Shown: positions 1-8,504, counted from the stretch's first letter. The stretch is 58,350 nt of DNA from Clostridium sp. D33t1_170424_F3 (GCF_015667585.1 NZ_JADPEG010000001.1:1-58350), one strand, 5' to 3'. The notes: generated by a model not told the origin, from the letters alone. Program-made: numbers and translations.

Positions 1-10
1 AAAAAGTAAT

Positions 11-133
11 GCCCCTTTAGGGGCCCGCCATGAGTCAGCAATGCAGTTGGCCGACCCATTCGTGGCCCCTTCAGGGGCGTTGTCTGTATCATGCCCTTCT
101 AGGGCTTTCCCAAGCCCCCGGCTTTGCCGGGGG
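11..133. repeat. Cluster of four short GC-rich hairpins
   Basis: Four small perfect palindromes lie at 11-24 (GCCCC-TTTA-GGGGC), 65-78 (GCCCC-TTCA-GGGGC), 93-105 (GCCC-TTCTA-GGGC) and 115-133 (CCCCCGGC-TTT-GCCGGGGG). They follow the 3' end of the minus-strand ECF gene, so the 115-133 stem could be its terminator, although no long T-run follows it. Read on the minus strand, the 11-24 hairpin is followed by ATTACTTTTT and looks more like a terminator. A related GCCC-TTCG-GGGC hairpin lies near the other window edge. What the set does is unknown. Confidence 0.6.
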
Positions 134-174
134 TCCTGACTCTGGAATAAGATACGTTGTCTTGCTGCCTGGTC

Positions 175-711
175 TCAGGTTTCTCTGGTCATCAGGCCGG
201 ATTTTTGCAGGCTGAGGATCAGGATGGGGATCAAAACCAGTTGCAATATAATGCCTGGCCAGGCGGTAATAAATGCACTGGAAAGGAAAATGGAAAAGCC
301 ATAGGGCTTCCCTGCGATTCCCATCAGAATTGTGTTGGCGATCCCGCTGACCAGCCGTCCTCCCAGCATGGCGCCGATCAACGCAATGTAGACGTTCCAA
401 TTCCGTGCGCGGTACAAAAGGCCGGCCAGCAAACCGTAGGCGCAAAGCTCAAAGATCATCGCCGTGCCGACGGGGAAAATGGGAGGCATTCCCGTGAAGA
501 CGCTGGAAAGAAAAGGAACCACCATACCGCATACCGCGCCGTACTGCCACCCGCACAAAAGGCCGCACAGCAAAACCGGGATATGCATGGGAAGCAAGAC
601 GTTCCCTGCTCCGAACGCGTGAAATACGGTTGGCAGGAGCAGGCCAAGCGCAATGCAAAGCGCCGTCTCCGTCAGGCGAACCGCCTGAAAATGTACTTTT
701 TTCTGAAACAT
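175..711 (-). CDS. ECF transporter S component (vitamin uptake)
   Basis: Predicted 178-residue integral membrane protein with about five to six hydrophobic segments. The segment MHIPVLLCGLLCGWQYG, followed by PFLSSVFTGMPP and an EL-YG-L motif, is typical of the PF12822-type substrate-binding (S) subunits of energy-coupling factor transporters, which capture a vitamin or precursor and dock on a shared EcfAAT module. The substrate cannot be read from sequence; pantothenate, folate and thiamine precursors are all handled by relatives. An open frame reaches further upstream, but the ATG at 711 is chosen because AAGGAGGG (723-730) sits 11 nt before it. No EcfA/EcfT genes are in the window, consistent with the shared-module (group II) arrangement. 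The long leader may be regulatory. Confidence 0.8.
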   Translation of the reverse strand: MFQKKVHFQAVRLTETALCIALGLLLPTVFHAFGAGNVLLPMHIPVLLCGLLCGWQYGAVCGMVVPFLSSVFTGMPPIFPVGTAMIFELCAYGLLAGLLYRARNWNVYIALIGAMLGGRLVSGIANTILMGIAGKPYGFSIFLSSAFITAWPGIILQLVLIPILILSLQKSGLMTRET

Positions 712-730
712 GTCTGAAAGAGCCCTCCTT

Positions 731-870
731 GAATCTTTTGGACAACACAAAAGAGCCGGAGAAAGTAATCCGCGGCTTCCTGCCACGGGATATCACCGGC
801 AATAAAGTGCTGTGCGTCCCATTTTGGATTTCAATCGGTTCATGGCGGCTGTCTTCAGACAGCATTTATA
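731..870 (-). promoter_or_regulatory. Structured 5' leader of the ECF S component gene (candidate riboswitch)
   Basis: On the minus strand the leader is about 155 nt from the predicted start of transcription to the ATG. It holds a GCTGTC-TGAA-GACAGC hairpin (850-865) and a second, long hairpin around 741-792 whose core is CCGTGGC-AGGAA-GCCGCGG, extended by GTGAT/ATTAC and GCCG/CGGC pairings. ECF S genes are often riboswitch controlled. I could not match this leader to the TPP, FMN, cobalamin, THF or preQ1 consensus. Confidence 0.4.
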
Positions 871-875
871 AAAAC

Positions 876-905
876 AGTATACCTTCCGGAACGGGGATTT
901 GTCAA
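876..905 (-). promoter_or_regulatory. Sigma-A promoter of the ECF S component gene
   Basis: On the minus strand TTGACA (900-905) and TATACT (876-881) are separated by 18 nt, close to the vegetative consensus. Transcription would begin near 868 and run through the structured leader. Confidence 0.65.
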
Positions 906-1029
906 ATCCTGTTTGTGTATTATTACAGGATTTGTTATTGCGTTTTTAAGAAGATTCTGCCTCGAATGCGAACAGACTTGTGAAAATAGATGAAAAGCTT
1001 AAATAAATCTTAATAAACGGATCAATCCC

Positions 1030-1058
1030 TTGACTTTTCAGAAACACGTGTGTATTAT
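1030..1058 (+). promoter_or_regulatory. Sigma-A promoter of the efflux operon
   Basis: TTGACT (1030-1035), 17 nt, TATTAT (1053-1058). It lies about 100 nt before the adaptor gene and is followed at once by an inverted repeat. Confidence 0.65.
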
Positions 1059-1079
1059 TGTACTAGTTGATTGGTACAA
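1058..1079. promoter_or_regulatory. Candidate operator overlapping the efflux promoter
   Basis: TTGTAC and GTACAA form a perfect 6-bp inverted repeat with a 10-nt spacer, starting at the last base of the -10 box. The size and position suit a dimeric TetR- or MarR-type repressor. No such regulator is encoded in the window, so this is inference. Confidence 0.4.
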
Positions 1080-1160
1080 TTAAAAAGAACAGAAGATCAC
1101 AAGTTTTTCATTGGTCTTATGTTTATGTGCTTTTTGGAAAAATAATGGAGGTCGATCGTT

Positions 1161-2924
1161 TTGAAAAAGAAAGTTTTAATCGTTGTTGGAATCTTGGCTG
1201 CCGTTGCAGTTGGCGTAATGTTCCTGCGGCCCCAGAACACAGGATCAATGGCAATGCCCGTTGAGCTCTCTCCTCTGCAAAAGACGACGCTTCGCAGTAC
1301 GGTCAGTACCAGCGGCAATGTGGAGAGCACCGACGCTGTAAACGTGTATTCCAATCTGACTTATCCCATTAAAAACATTATGGTAGAGGTCGGCGATCGT
1401 GTCAATGCCGGGGACGTGTTATGCCTCCTGGATTCTGACGATTTACAGCAGAATATTAAACAAAAACAACTTTCCCTTGCTTCTGCAAAAGCGACAAGCG
1501 AACAGCAAATTAAATCCAGCCAGAAAAAATATAACGATGAAATGAACAATGTGGAGGAAGGCCTTAATACACAGCTGAATACCGCCCAGCAGACAGTGAA
1601 TGACGCGAAGCTCAGTGTGGACAACGCGCAAAAGGATCTGGACAACGCAAAGGCTAATTTAGACGCTGACTTGAACGCGGAGCAAATTTCGGCCCAGTCC
1701 ACTTTTGAAAGGGCGGAAACCGAGCTTGGAAGAGCAGAACAAGCGCTGAAAGACCGCCGGAACGAGTTGGGAAGCTATTATGACAGCTTGAAAAAGGATT
1801 ATGACAAGGCGCTGAAAGCATACGAAAAAGCTGTCAGAAACAAGAGCGACGATGAAGAAGAACTGAAGGCAGACCTGCTGGAGGCCAAAGAAGCTTTGGC
1901 GGAAGCGGAAAGCGAGGCGGATTCCCTGTATATGAAGGGTACTCCAAGCCTCAGTATCACGCAGCTTCGCCAAAATGTAACAGATGCCCAGCAGGCGTAT
2001 GATACGGCAAAAAAGAATCTGGACGCAGTCCAAAAATCGGTCAATACCCAGTTGGAAACATTTGAAACGAATCTGTCCAAAGCAAAGGATACATATAACA
2101 ACGCGCTGAAGGCGCAAAAAGCAGCGCAGGCGGCGGTCACACAGGGGCTGGAGGATTCCCTTCAGGCAGTGGAGAGCAGTAAGCTTACCGCGGATGATCG
2201 CGCCGCGCGCGAAGAACTGAAAAGTATGCAGAGCAAGCTGGAGAATTGCACAGTGACGGCGCCGGTATCCGGCACGATTACCGCCGTCTATGCGACAGAG
2301 GGCGCCAGCCCAAGCGGCGTGATGTTTGTCATTGAAAATACGGATGCGCTTCAGCTGGATGTTAAAATCAAAGAATACGATGTCAATATGATTCAACCTA
2401 ACATGCCGGCAATTATCAAAGCCGACGCGACCGGAGACGGCGAATTCGAGGGGTATCTGGAGAAGGTAGCGCCGACCGCGGTAAAAACGCCCCTCGGAGA
2501 CAGCGGCAAGAGCGACGCCGCCAACACCAAGGACGTGGAGTTTGATGCAACCGTCATTGTTTCCTCGAAAGACACCGGGCTTCGGATCGGTATGACCGCG
2601 CGGGCGGATATTGTGACAGAGCAAAAGGACGGCGTTTTTGCGGTTCCATATGATGCGCTTGCAATGGCTGCGGACGGCAGTACCGTAGTTTACACCGTTA
2701 AAACACAGGAGGACGGCACGTCTGTTGCGGAGGCGATCCCGGTTACACAGGGACTGGAAACCGATTATGAGGTGGAAATCTCCGGAGAAGGCCTTACGGA
2801 GGGGATGCTGCTGATTGCGGACGGCAAACAGGTACAGCCGGGCATGGCGGTTTCCGTAATGCCGGATGCCGCTGCGATGGGGCAGACGCCGGCAGGTGTG
2901 CAAGGAGCTGCTGTAAATGAGTAA
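1161..2924 (+). CDS. HlyD/MacA-family efflux adaptor
   Basis: 587-residue membrane-fusion-type adaptor. The N-terminus has one membrane anchor (about residues 4-22); a first half of a lipoyl-like domain follows (about 60-95), then a very long, charged, Ala/Glu/Lys-rich coiled-coil hairpin (about 95-360), the second lipoyl half (VTAPVSGTI, about 365) and beta-barrel segments. The start is TTG, with GGAGG at 1147-1151 placed 9 nt before it. MacA and YknX are nearer 370-390 residues; the excess is mostly the enlarged coiled coil. The gene overlaps the ATPase gene by 8 bp, so the three genes form one operon. In Gram-positives such adaptors work with a MacB-like transporter without an outer-membrane channel, as in B. 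subtilis YknXYZ. Substrate unknown. Confidence 0.88.
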   Translation: MKKKVLIVVGILAAVAVGVMFLRPQNTGSMAMPVELSPLQKTTLRSTVSTSGNVESTDAVNVYSNLTYPIKNIMVEVGDRVNAGDVLCLLDSDDLQQNIKQKQLSLASAKATSEQQIKSSQKKYNDEMNNVEEGLNTQLNTAQQTVNDAKLSVDNAQKDLDNAKANLDADLNAEQISAQSTFERAETELGRAEQALKDRRNELGSYYDSLKKDYDKALKAYEKAVRNKSDDEEELKADLLEAKEALAEAESEADSLYMKGTPSLSITQLRQNVTDAQQAYDTAKKNLDAVQKSVNTQLETFETNLSKAKDTYNNALKAQKAAQAAVTQGLEDSLQAVESSKLTADDRAAREELKSMQSKLENCTVTAPVSGTITAVYATEGASPSGVMFVIENTDALQLDVKIKEYDVNMIQPNMPAIIKADATGDGEFEGYLEKVAPTAVKTPLGDSGKSDAANTKDVEFDATVIVSSKDTGLRIGMTARADIVTEQKDGVFAVPYDALAMAADGSTVVYTVKTQEDGTSVAEAIPVTQGLETDYEVEISGEGLTEGMLLIADGKQVQPGMAVSVMPDAAAMGQTPAGVQGAAVNE

Positions 2925-3636
2925 GACAGTGATTGAAATGCGGGATATCGTTAAAACTTTCTATGTTGGAACGCCAAATGAGCTGGAAATCCTGCATGGT
3001 ATTAATCTGGATATCCGTGAAGGGGAGTTTGTTTCCATCGTCGGCGCATCTGGCTCCGGCAAGTCAACCCTGATGAACATCATTGGCGCACTGGATCGCC
3101 CAACCTCCGGGGAATACATACTGGATGGCGTTCCAATGAGCGAGATGAGCAGTCGAAAACTGTCCCAGATCCGTAATAAGAAAATTGGTTTTGTGTTTCA
3201 GACCTTCAATCTGATCCCACGGTCCACCGCACAGGGCAATGTGGAGTTGCCGATGCTTTACAGTGGACTTTCCAAACGGGAACGCGGCAAACGCGCCAAA
3301 GAACTGCTGGGCATGGTGGAAATGAAGGAACGCCGCAAGCATATGCCCAATGAGCTTTCCGGCGGACAGAAGCAGAGGGTCGCCATTGCGCGCGCAATGG
3401 CCAACGATCCTGCAATTATTCTGGCGGACGAACCGACCGGCGCGCTGGACAGCCATACGGGCAGACTGGTAATGGATATCTTTCACGAGCTGCACGAAAA
3501 GCAGGGAAAGACCATCGTGCTGATCACTCATAACACCGAGTTGGCAGAAGAAACGGAACGGATCATCACCATTCGCGACGGCAACATTGAAAGTGAGCGC
3601 GGCAATGTTTATGCAAGATCGGGGGCTGTGGAATGA
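2917..3636 (+). CDS. ABC transporter ATP-binding protein (MacB/LolD type)
   Basis: 239-residue nucleotide-binding subunit. Walker [10 protein letters not shown] lies at residues 43-51, the signature LSGGQKQR near 147 and Walker B with ILADEP near 167, followed by the D-loop GALDS and the switch histidine in LITHN. All residues needed for ATP hydrolysis are present. It overlaps the adaptor by 8 bp and the permease by 4 bp (ATGA), so translation is probably coupled. Together they make a MacAB/YknXYZ-type exporter; family members export peptides, macrolides or other amphiphiles, or confer self-protection. The substrate cannot be inferred here. Confidence 0.93.
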   Translation: MSKTVIEMRDIVKTFYVGTPNELEILHGINLDIREGEFVSIVGASGSGKSTLMNIIGALDRPTSGEYILDGVPMSEMSSRKLSQIRNKKIGFVFQTFNLIPRSTAQGNVELPMLYSGLSKRERGKRAKELLGMVEMKERRKHMPNELSGGQKQRVAIARAMANDPAIILADEPTGALDSHTGRLVMDIFHELHEKQGKTIVLITHNTELAEETERIITIRDGNIESERGNVYARSGAVE

Positions 3637-4883
3637 GCCTGTTTGAAAATATATTCCTGGCGGTTGCCGGATTAAAAGCCAATAAGATGCGCGCACTGCT
3701 CACCATGCTGGGTATCATTATCGGCATTGGCTCTGTTATTGCAATCACCTCAGTCGGAGAGTCCATGACGGCTACCGTCAGTTCCTCCATGGAGAGCATG
3801 GGCGTCAATAATATTGCGCTGCAGGTTTCCCCCAGGGACTATTCCGGCTCGTATTATTATTCCGATAAGGATGTCATAACCGACGAAATGCTGGAAAGCT
3901 ATGTGAACAGATTTGGCGATAACATATTGGGAATCGCCCTGCAGGAAAGCGCCGGAAACGGTGAGATTACAAAGTTTCATGAAACTTCCAAAGTCAGCTT
4001 GAACGGCGTCAATGACGGTTTTGCGAGCGGCGCGACCGGGTTGCAGGTAGACATGGTAAAGGGGCGGTTTATCAGCGAGGCGGACACACAGCGGGGCAAG
4101 TACGTTGCGGTCATTGCGCAATCCCTGGCCGATAAGATTTTCCCGAATGGGAATGTGCTTGGCCAGGAAGTGCAGGTACAGACCGATGCCATGGGGCGGT
4201 TGACCTTTACGGTAATCGGCGTGTACAAGGATCAGACCAACAGCTTTATGGTGGGAAGCGGCGGTTCTTCTACCTCCATTTATATTCCGCTGACTACAGC
4301 TTATCGGATTCAGGATGTTACGCCTTCTGGATACTTTTATTTCTATGCGGCTCTGACGCCGGGTATCGATTACCAGGCGTTTGCACAGGAGTCCGCGGAC
4401 TATCTGAACGACAGGTACTATGCGAAAAACAAAACCATGCATTTGGAAGCACAGAGTATGGATTCCATGGTATCTCAGGTAAAAGATATGATGGGAACCA
4501 TGTCCATGGCGATTGCCGTTATTGCCGGCATATCCCTGCTGGTCGGCGGCATCGGCGTCATGAATATTATGCTGGTATCCGTTACGGAGCGCACCCGGGA
4601 GATCGGTATCCGTAAAGCGCTTGGCGCACCGGACGGGGCAATCCGTATGCAGTTTATTGTGGAGTCCATGATCATCTGCATCATCGGCGGCGCGCTGGGT
4701 ATTTTAGTCGGCGCCGGGCTTGGATATCTGGGCGGTATGCTGATGCAGGCGCCTACCGTACCCTCGTTGGCGTCTATTATCATAGCGGTCGGTTTCTCCA
4801 TGATGATCGGTGTGTTCTTTGGATATTATCCGGCGAACAAAGCGGCGAAACTTGATCCGATTGAAGCTCTGCGCTATGAGTAA
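3633..4883 (+). CDS. ABC transporter permease (MacB/FtsX family)
   Basis: 416-residue permease with MacB layout: one N-terminal membrane helix (about 20-42), a large extracytoplasmic MacB_PCD domain (about 45-285), then three membrane helices of the FtsX domain (about 289-313, 340-370 and 378-400). The conserved ERTREIGIRKALGA coupling segment and the C-terminal PANKAAKLDPIEALRYE are typical of the family. It works as a mechanotransmission-type dimer with the preceding ATPase and HlyD-type adaptor. It is the last gene of the operon, with a terminator about 65 bp downstream. Confidence 0.93.
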   Translation: MSLFENIFLAVAGLKANKMRALLTMLGIIIGIGSVIAITSVGESMTATVSSSMESMGVNNIALQVSPRDYSGSYYYSDKDVITDEMLESYVNRFGDNILGIALQESAGNGEITKFHETSKVSLNGVNDGFASGATGLQVDMVKGRFISEADTQRGKYVAVIAQSLADKIFPNGNVLGQEVQVQTDAMGRLTFTVIGVYKDQTNSFMVGSGGSSTSIYIPLTTAYRIQDVTPSGYFYFYAALTPGIDYQAFAQESADYLNDRYYAKNKTMHLEAQSMDSMVSQVKDMMGTMSMAIAVIAGISLLVGGIGVMNIMLVSVTERTREIGIRKALGAPDGAIRMQFIVESMIICIIGGALGILVGAGLGYLGGMLMQAPTVPSLASIIIAVGFSMMIGVFFGYYPANKAAKLDPIEALRYE

Positions 4884-4947
4884 AAACGTATAATAGAATG
4901 TTTTTGCCGGACAGAGACAGGACTGCTCGGGCAGAAGATGTTCTATA

Positions 4948-4979
4948 AAAGAGATCCAACCGAAGGGCTGGATCTCTTT
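4948..4979 (+). terminator. Rho-independent terminator of the efflux operon
   Basis: Stem AGAGATCCA / TGGATCTCT with a 10-nt loop, followed by a short T-rich stretch. Confidence 0.75.
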
Positions 4980-5018
4980 CTATCGTAAATAATAGAAGTA
5001 AAGGGGAAGTGATGTGCT

Positions 5019-5459
5019 ATGAATGATTGGGAAAACGCCATCCGGCGGCTGGAAGAGAGCGCATATACCTGTGTTTTATGCAAAGGGGAAACAGTTTACA
5101 CCAGTGAAAAGCGCGGGGTGGCCCCACTTGTAGGATGGATTACCTCCGGCGTTGATTTGCGAGGCTTTTCCGCCGCGGATAAGATTGTGGGAAAGGCAGC
5201 CGCACTGTTATTTGCGTTGGCAGGTGTAAAACGGGTGTACGCTCCGGTTATGACGGAAACTGCCCTTGCGGTATTTGCACGCCATGGCATAGAAGCTCAT
5301 TGTCAGACGATAACAAAACAGATTATTAACCGTGCGGGAACGGGGCCGTGTCCGATGGAACGGACGGTCAGCTCAATCAATGATCCGGAGAAGGCGTTGA
5401 AAGCCATTCAACAGACCATGGAGCAGTTGTCCGCTATGAAAAACGCATCGGGAAAATAA
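5019..5459 (+). CDS. DUF1893 family protein
   Basis: 146-residue soluble protein matching the DUF1893 (TM1506-like) pattern: an N-terminal CVLCKGETVYTS segment, RGVAPLVGW, DKIVGKAAALLF and a C-terminal GxGPCPMERTV. The family has a cytidine-deaminase-like fold, but no biochemical role is established to my knowledge. Full length for the family. The start ATG follows a GGGGAAG-type ribosome binding site. It stands between two terminators with the SRPBCC-like gene 32 bp downstream, so the two may be cotranscribed. Confidence 0.75.
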   Translation: MNDWENAIRRLEESAYTCVLCKGETVYTSEKRGVAPLVGWITSGVDLRGFSAADKIVGKAAALLFALAGVKRVYAPVMTETALAVFARHGIEAHCQTITKQIINRAGTGPCPMERTVSSINDPEKALKAIQQTMEQLSAMKNASGK

Positions 5460-5491
5460 CTCCTGGATTACTGCGATAAAAGAGGTGAAAA

Positions 5492-5935
5492 ATGAAACAC
5501 AAAGTCGTACTAAAGAAATCTGTTTTTCCTGCATCGCGGGATGTGGTGTGGGAAAAGCTGCAGCAACTTACTACATTGCAGTATATCGCAAAGCCGTTTG
5601 CTTCTTTTTTACTGATGGACAGTGCAAGTGATTTTATTTGGGAAGAAGACAAAACTTTTCAGTTGTATTTTAGACTCTTTTGTCTGATACCCTTTGGAGT
5701 ACATACGATTCATGTGATTCGATTTCAAAAGGATACTTATGAAGTTTATACAAAGGAAGTAAACGTGCATGTTCCCATTTGGAACCATAAAATAATTTTA
5801 AGAGAAATTGAAAGAGATAGAACAGAATACACAGACGAAGTTGAGCTATATGCCGGGTGGAAAACGCCTTTTGTCTGCCTATGGGCAAATTGCTTTTACA
5901 CACATCGACAAAAGAAATGGTTGAAGTTATTATAA
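5492..5935 (+). CDS. Hypothetical SRPBCC/START-like protein
   Basis: 147-residue protein of unknown function. It opens with a polyketide-cyclase/START-like pattern (hydrophobic strand, then FPASRDVVWEKLQQLTTLQYIAKP), continues with alternating beta strands and ends with a helix rich in aromatic and basic residues (CFYTHRQKKWLKLL). The layout resembles a small SRPBCC helix-grip domain that binds a hydrophobic ligand, but no diagnostic motif confirms it. A good ribosome binding site (AGAGGTG) precedes the ATG. Its codons are visibly more AT-rich than those of its neighbours, which may mean recent acquisition. Confidence 0.55.
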   Translation: MKHKVVLKKSVFPASRDVVWEKLQQLTTLQYIAKPFASFLLMDSASDFIWEEDKTFQLYFRLFCLIPFGVHTIHVIRFQKDTYEVYTKEVNVHVPIWNHKIILREIERDRTEYTDEVELYAGWKTPFVCLWANCFYTHRQKKWLKLL

Positions 5936-5940
5936 AAATT

Positions 5941-5986
5941 AAAAAGCTGAATCCCAGCCAATTAATGGTTAGGATTCAGCTTTTTT
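5941..5986. terminator. Bidirectional terminator between convergent genes
   Basis: AAAAAGCTGAATCC and GGATTCAGCTTTTT form a 14-bp stem with A and T runs on either side, serving the SRPBCC-like gene (+) and murC (-). Confidence 0.85.
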
Positions 5987-6013
5987 ACCGTCTAATGTTT
6001 CCCGTAAACTAAC

Positions 6014-7396
6014 TTACAGGCCTTTTTCCTGATATTTGCTGACAATCAAATTTGCGCATTTGTAAACGTCTCCGCCACCCAAGGTCAAAATCAGGTCTTT
6101 CTCCCGCGCGTGCGCCATCACATACTCCGCAATTTTTTCAAAGGTAGGGAACCATACGCAGCCGGGGATTTTTTCCGCAAGGTCCTTTGCATAAATGTTG
6201 TAGGTGTTGACTTCCCGCACCGCCAGGATTTCAGAAAGTACGGCGTGATCCGGAATCGAGAGCGCTTTTGCAAAGTCGTTCAACAGCATGGAGGTACGGG
6301 AATAAGTGTGCGGCTGGAATACGGCCCAGACCTGCCGGTATCCCATGTTCATGGCGGCGGTCAGCGTAGCGGTCAATTCCGTAGGATGGTGAGCAAAGTC
6401 GTCGGCAACTGTGATTCCGCCGAAATTGCCGAGTACCTCAAAGCGGCGATGAACGCCGGTAAACTGATGCAGGCTCTCCGCAATGCAATCGGGAGAAACA
6501 CCCAGATAATCGGCGGTTGCAACCGCAGCCAGCGCATTGTAAATGTTATGTTTGCCGGGGATGCTGAGATTCACGTCGCAGAGCTTCTCGCCGCGCTTCA
6601 TCACCGTGAATTTTTCACAGGCCTGCTTGGTGTCGGCAAGGTTGACCGCATAATAATCGTTTTGCGCGGCCAGGCCAAAGGTCAGAATCTGCGCGTGGGT
6701 GAGCCCTTCAATTGCTTTGCGGGAATTTACGTCGTCGCCGTTGATTACAAGAAGCTGTGAAGTCTGCATGGCAAACTGACGAAAGGATTTTATGATATTA
6801 TCCAGGTTTTTAAAATAGTCGAGATGGTCGGCGTCCACGTTTAAAATAACGGAGATTGCCGGATGCAGATGCAGGAAGGTATCCACATATTCGCAGGCTT
6901 CGCACACAATTGTGTCAGATTTTCCGACACGTCCGTTGCCGCCGATAAACGGCAGTTTTCCGCCGATAATTGCGGAAGGGTCGGTTCCCGCGTTGACAAA
7001 AATCTGTGTAATAAGCGCAGTGGTGGTGGTCTTTCCATGTGTGCCGGAAACCGCGACGGTGTTGGGATAGCGCTTTGTCACCATGCCGAGCATTTCCGAA
7101 CGCTCCACGGTGGGAATTCCCCGTTCGTGCGCTGCAACCAATTCCGGATTGTCCTGTTTGACCGCTGCAGTGTAAACCACCAGCTCCGCACTGCCCACGT
7201 TTTCCGGCTTATGTCCCATCGTGACGGGGATTTGATACGAACGGATACGCTGCAATGTATCGGACTCGTTGGTATCGGAGCCGGTAAGCTCATAGCCCTT
7301 GTGGTGCAGGATTTCCGCGATCGGACACATACCGGAACCGCCGATACCGACAAAGTGAATCCTTTTTACCTGAGATAAAATATCCTTACAATCCAT
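6014..7396 (-). CDS. murC: UDP-N-acetylmuramate--L-alanine ligase
   Basis: 460-residue Mur ligase adding L-alanine to UDP-MurNAc, the first peptide-forming step of peptidoglycan precursor synthesis in the cytoplasm. The MurC-type N-terminal nucleotide motif GIGGSGM lies at residues 17-23, the ATP-binding P-loop GTHGKTTTT at about 118-126, and the central ADDFAHHPTE motif and C-terminal GGGDVY follow. Full length. Frames starting further upstream exist (TTG at 7420), but AAGGAG lies 9 nt before the ATG at 7396, which fixes that start. It stands alone, convergent with the upstream gene and divergent from dpaA. Confidence 0.95.
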   Translation of the reverse strand: MDCKDILSQVKRIHFVGIGGSGMCPIAEILHHKGYELTGSDTNESDTLQRIRSYQIPVTMGHKPENVGSAELVVYTAAVKQDNPELVAAHERGIPTVERSEMLGMVTKRYPNTVAVSGTHGKTTTTALITQIFVNAGTDPSAIIGGKLPFIGGNGRVGKSDTIVCEACEYVDTFLHLHPAISVILNVDADHLDYFKNLDNIIKSFRQFAMQTSQLLVINGDDVNSRKAIEGLTHAQILTFGLAAQNDYYAVNLADTKQACEKFTVMKRGEKLCDVNLSIPGKHNIYNALAAVATADYLGVSPDCIAESLHQFTGVHRRFEVLGNFGGITVADDFAHHPTELTATLTAAMNMGYRQVWAVFQPHTYSRTSMLLNDFAKALSIPDHAVLSEILAVREVNTYNIYAKDLAEKIPGCVWFPTFEKIAEYVMAHAREKDLILTLGGGDVYKCANLIVSKYQEKGL

Positions 7397-7552
7397 TCTA
7401 TATGTCTCCTTCATGGTCAATTGAAGTGCAATCTGTGTTTTCCATAACTAATTTATTATATTGCAAATCCTAAAAAGAATAAACAATTTCTTGAATATTT
7501 TCAAGAAAAATTTGCGCTTCAGCACTGTCCCTTTTATTTGCACAGGATAATC

Positions 7553-7579
7553 ACACAGCGTAAAAATTTCCATACTATA
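7553..7579 (+). promoter_or_regulatory. Sigma-K-like promoter of dpaAB
   Basis: ACA (7553-7555), 15 nt, CATACTATA (7571-7579) fits the mother-cell sigma-K pattern (AC at -35; CATANNNTA at -10). The orthologous spoVF operon of B. subtilis is sigma-K controlled. Assigned by eye. Confidence 0.5.
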
Positions 7580-7638
7580 GGGTACAGCCATGTTTTCCCA
7601 TAGAGAACGCGGTTCAGCGAGTACTGGAGGTTTTCAAA

Positions 7639-8499
7639 ATGATTGATACTAATAATTTTGGTGTGATCGGCGGCGACCGGCGGCAAATCGCGTTGGCCGA
7701 ATCCATTGCCTCGGACGGATATACCGTATACACACTCGGCTTTGACACCGTGGATTTTTCAAAAGGTGTAAAAAAGGTTGAGCTGGAGGAGCTTTCCGCC
7801 AGATGTGAAAATATTATTCTGCCGTTGCCCGTTACAACGGATGGAAAATATCTGAACGTACAATACAGTGAGAACCGAATTCTCCTGGACGACCAATTTG
7901 CTGAGTATATGTGCCATAAACAGGTGTTTGGCGGCATGATGGGGAAGCTGTTTTTGACAAGTGAACTCTGGGACAGCATCGATACCTATGATTACTATAT
8001 CCGGGAAGAGTTCACCGTGCGCAATACCGTTCCCACAGCGGAAGGCGCGCTGGAAATCGCCATGCGGGAATTCCCCGGCACCATCAACGGCAGCAACTGT
8101 CTGGTGGTCGGTTTTGGCCGCATTGGTAAAATTCTTGCGTGGATGCTTCGGGGGATCGGCGCCAATGTAACGGTCAGCGCACGCAAGCCAAGCGATTTTG
8201 CGTGGATTGAGTCCTACGGCTATCGGTCAATTAAAACAGACGATATTTGCGACAGGGACCAATACGACCTGATTTTCAATACGGTTCCCGCTCTGGTTTT
8301 CAACCGCAGAACGCTTTCCAAGGCACGGCAGGGGACCATTCTGATCGATCTTGCTTCCGCGCCGGGCGGCGTTGATTATGAAGCGGCAGAGAAGCTTGGC
8401 ATTCAGGCAATCAAAGCACTGTCTCTTCCGGGGCGCGTAGCACCGAAGGCGGCGGGAGATATCATTAAAAATACCATTTATCATATTATAGAGGAGTGA
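7639..8499 (+). CDS. dpaA: Dipicolinate synthase subunit A
   Basis: 286-residue protein matching DpaA (SpoVFA). With DpaB it oxidises dihydrodipicolinate from the lysine pathway to dipicolinic acid, made in the mother cell and stored with calcium in the spore core. The N-terminus (NFGVIGGDRRQIALAESIASDGY) is the family signature, and a Rossmann NAD(P)-binding loop GFGRIGK lies at about residues 157-163. The stop overlaps the dpaB start region. A ribosome binding site is not obvious (ACTGGAGG about 10 nt before the ATG). Many clostridia lack dpaAB and use an Etf-based route, so its presence is informative about the lineage. Confidence 0.93.
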   Translation: MIDTNNFGVIGGDRRQIALAESIASDGYTVYTLGFDTVDFSKGVKKVELEELSARCENIILPLPVTTDGKYLNVQYSENRILLDDQFAEYMCHKQVFGGMMGKLFLTSELWDSIDTYDYYIREEFTVRNTVPTAEGALEIAMREFPGTINGSNCLVVGFGRIGKILAWMLRGIGANVTVSARKPSDFAWIESYGYRSIKTDDICDRDQYDLIFNTVPALVFNRRTLSKARQGTILIDLASAPGGVDYEAAEKLGIQAIKALSLPGRVAPKAAGDIIKNTIYHIIEE

Positions 8500-8504
8500 A
8501 CGCT

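Noticed and set aside
740-870. THF riboswitch before the ECF S component
   Set aside because: Fragments resembling its consensus (GGAGAAAGTA, AATAAAGTG) appear only on the plus strand, opposite to the gene, and in the wrong order.
1659-2903. 414-codon open frame on the minus strand inside the efflux adaptor gene
   Set aside because: Shadow of the repetitive coiled-coil coding sequence; rich in Cys, His and Arg with no domain.
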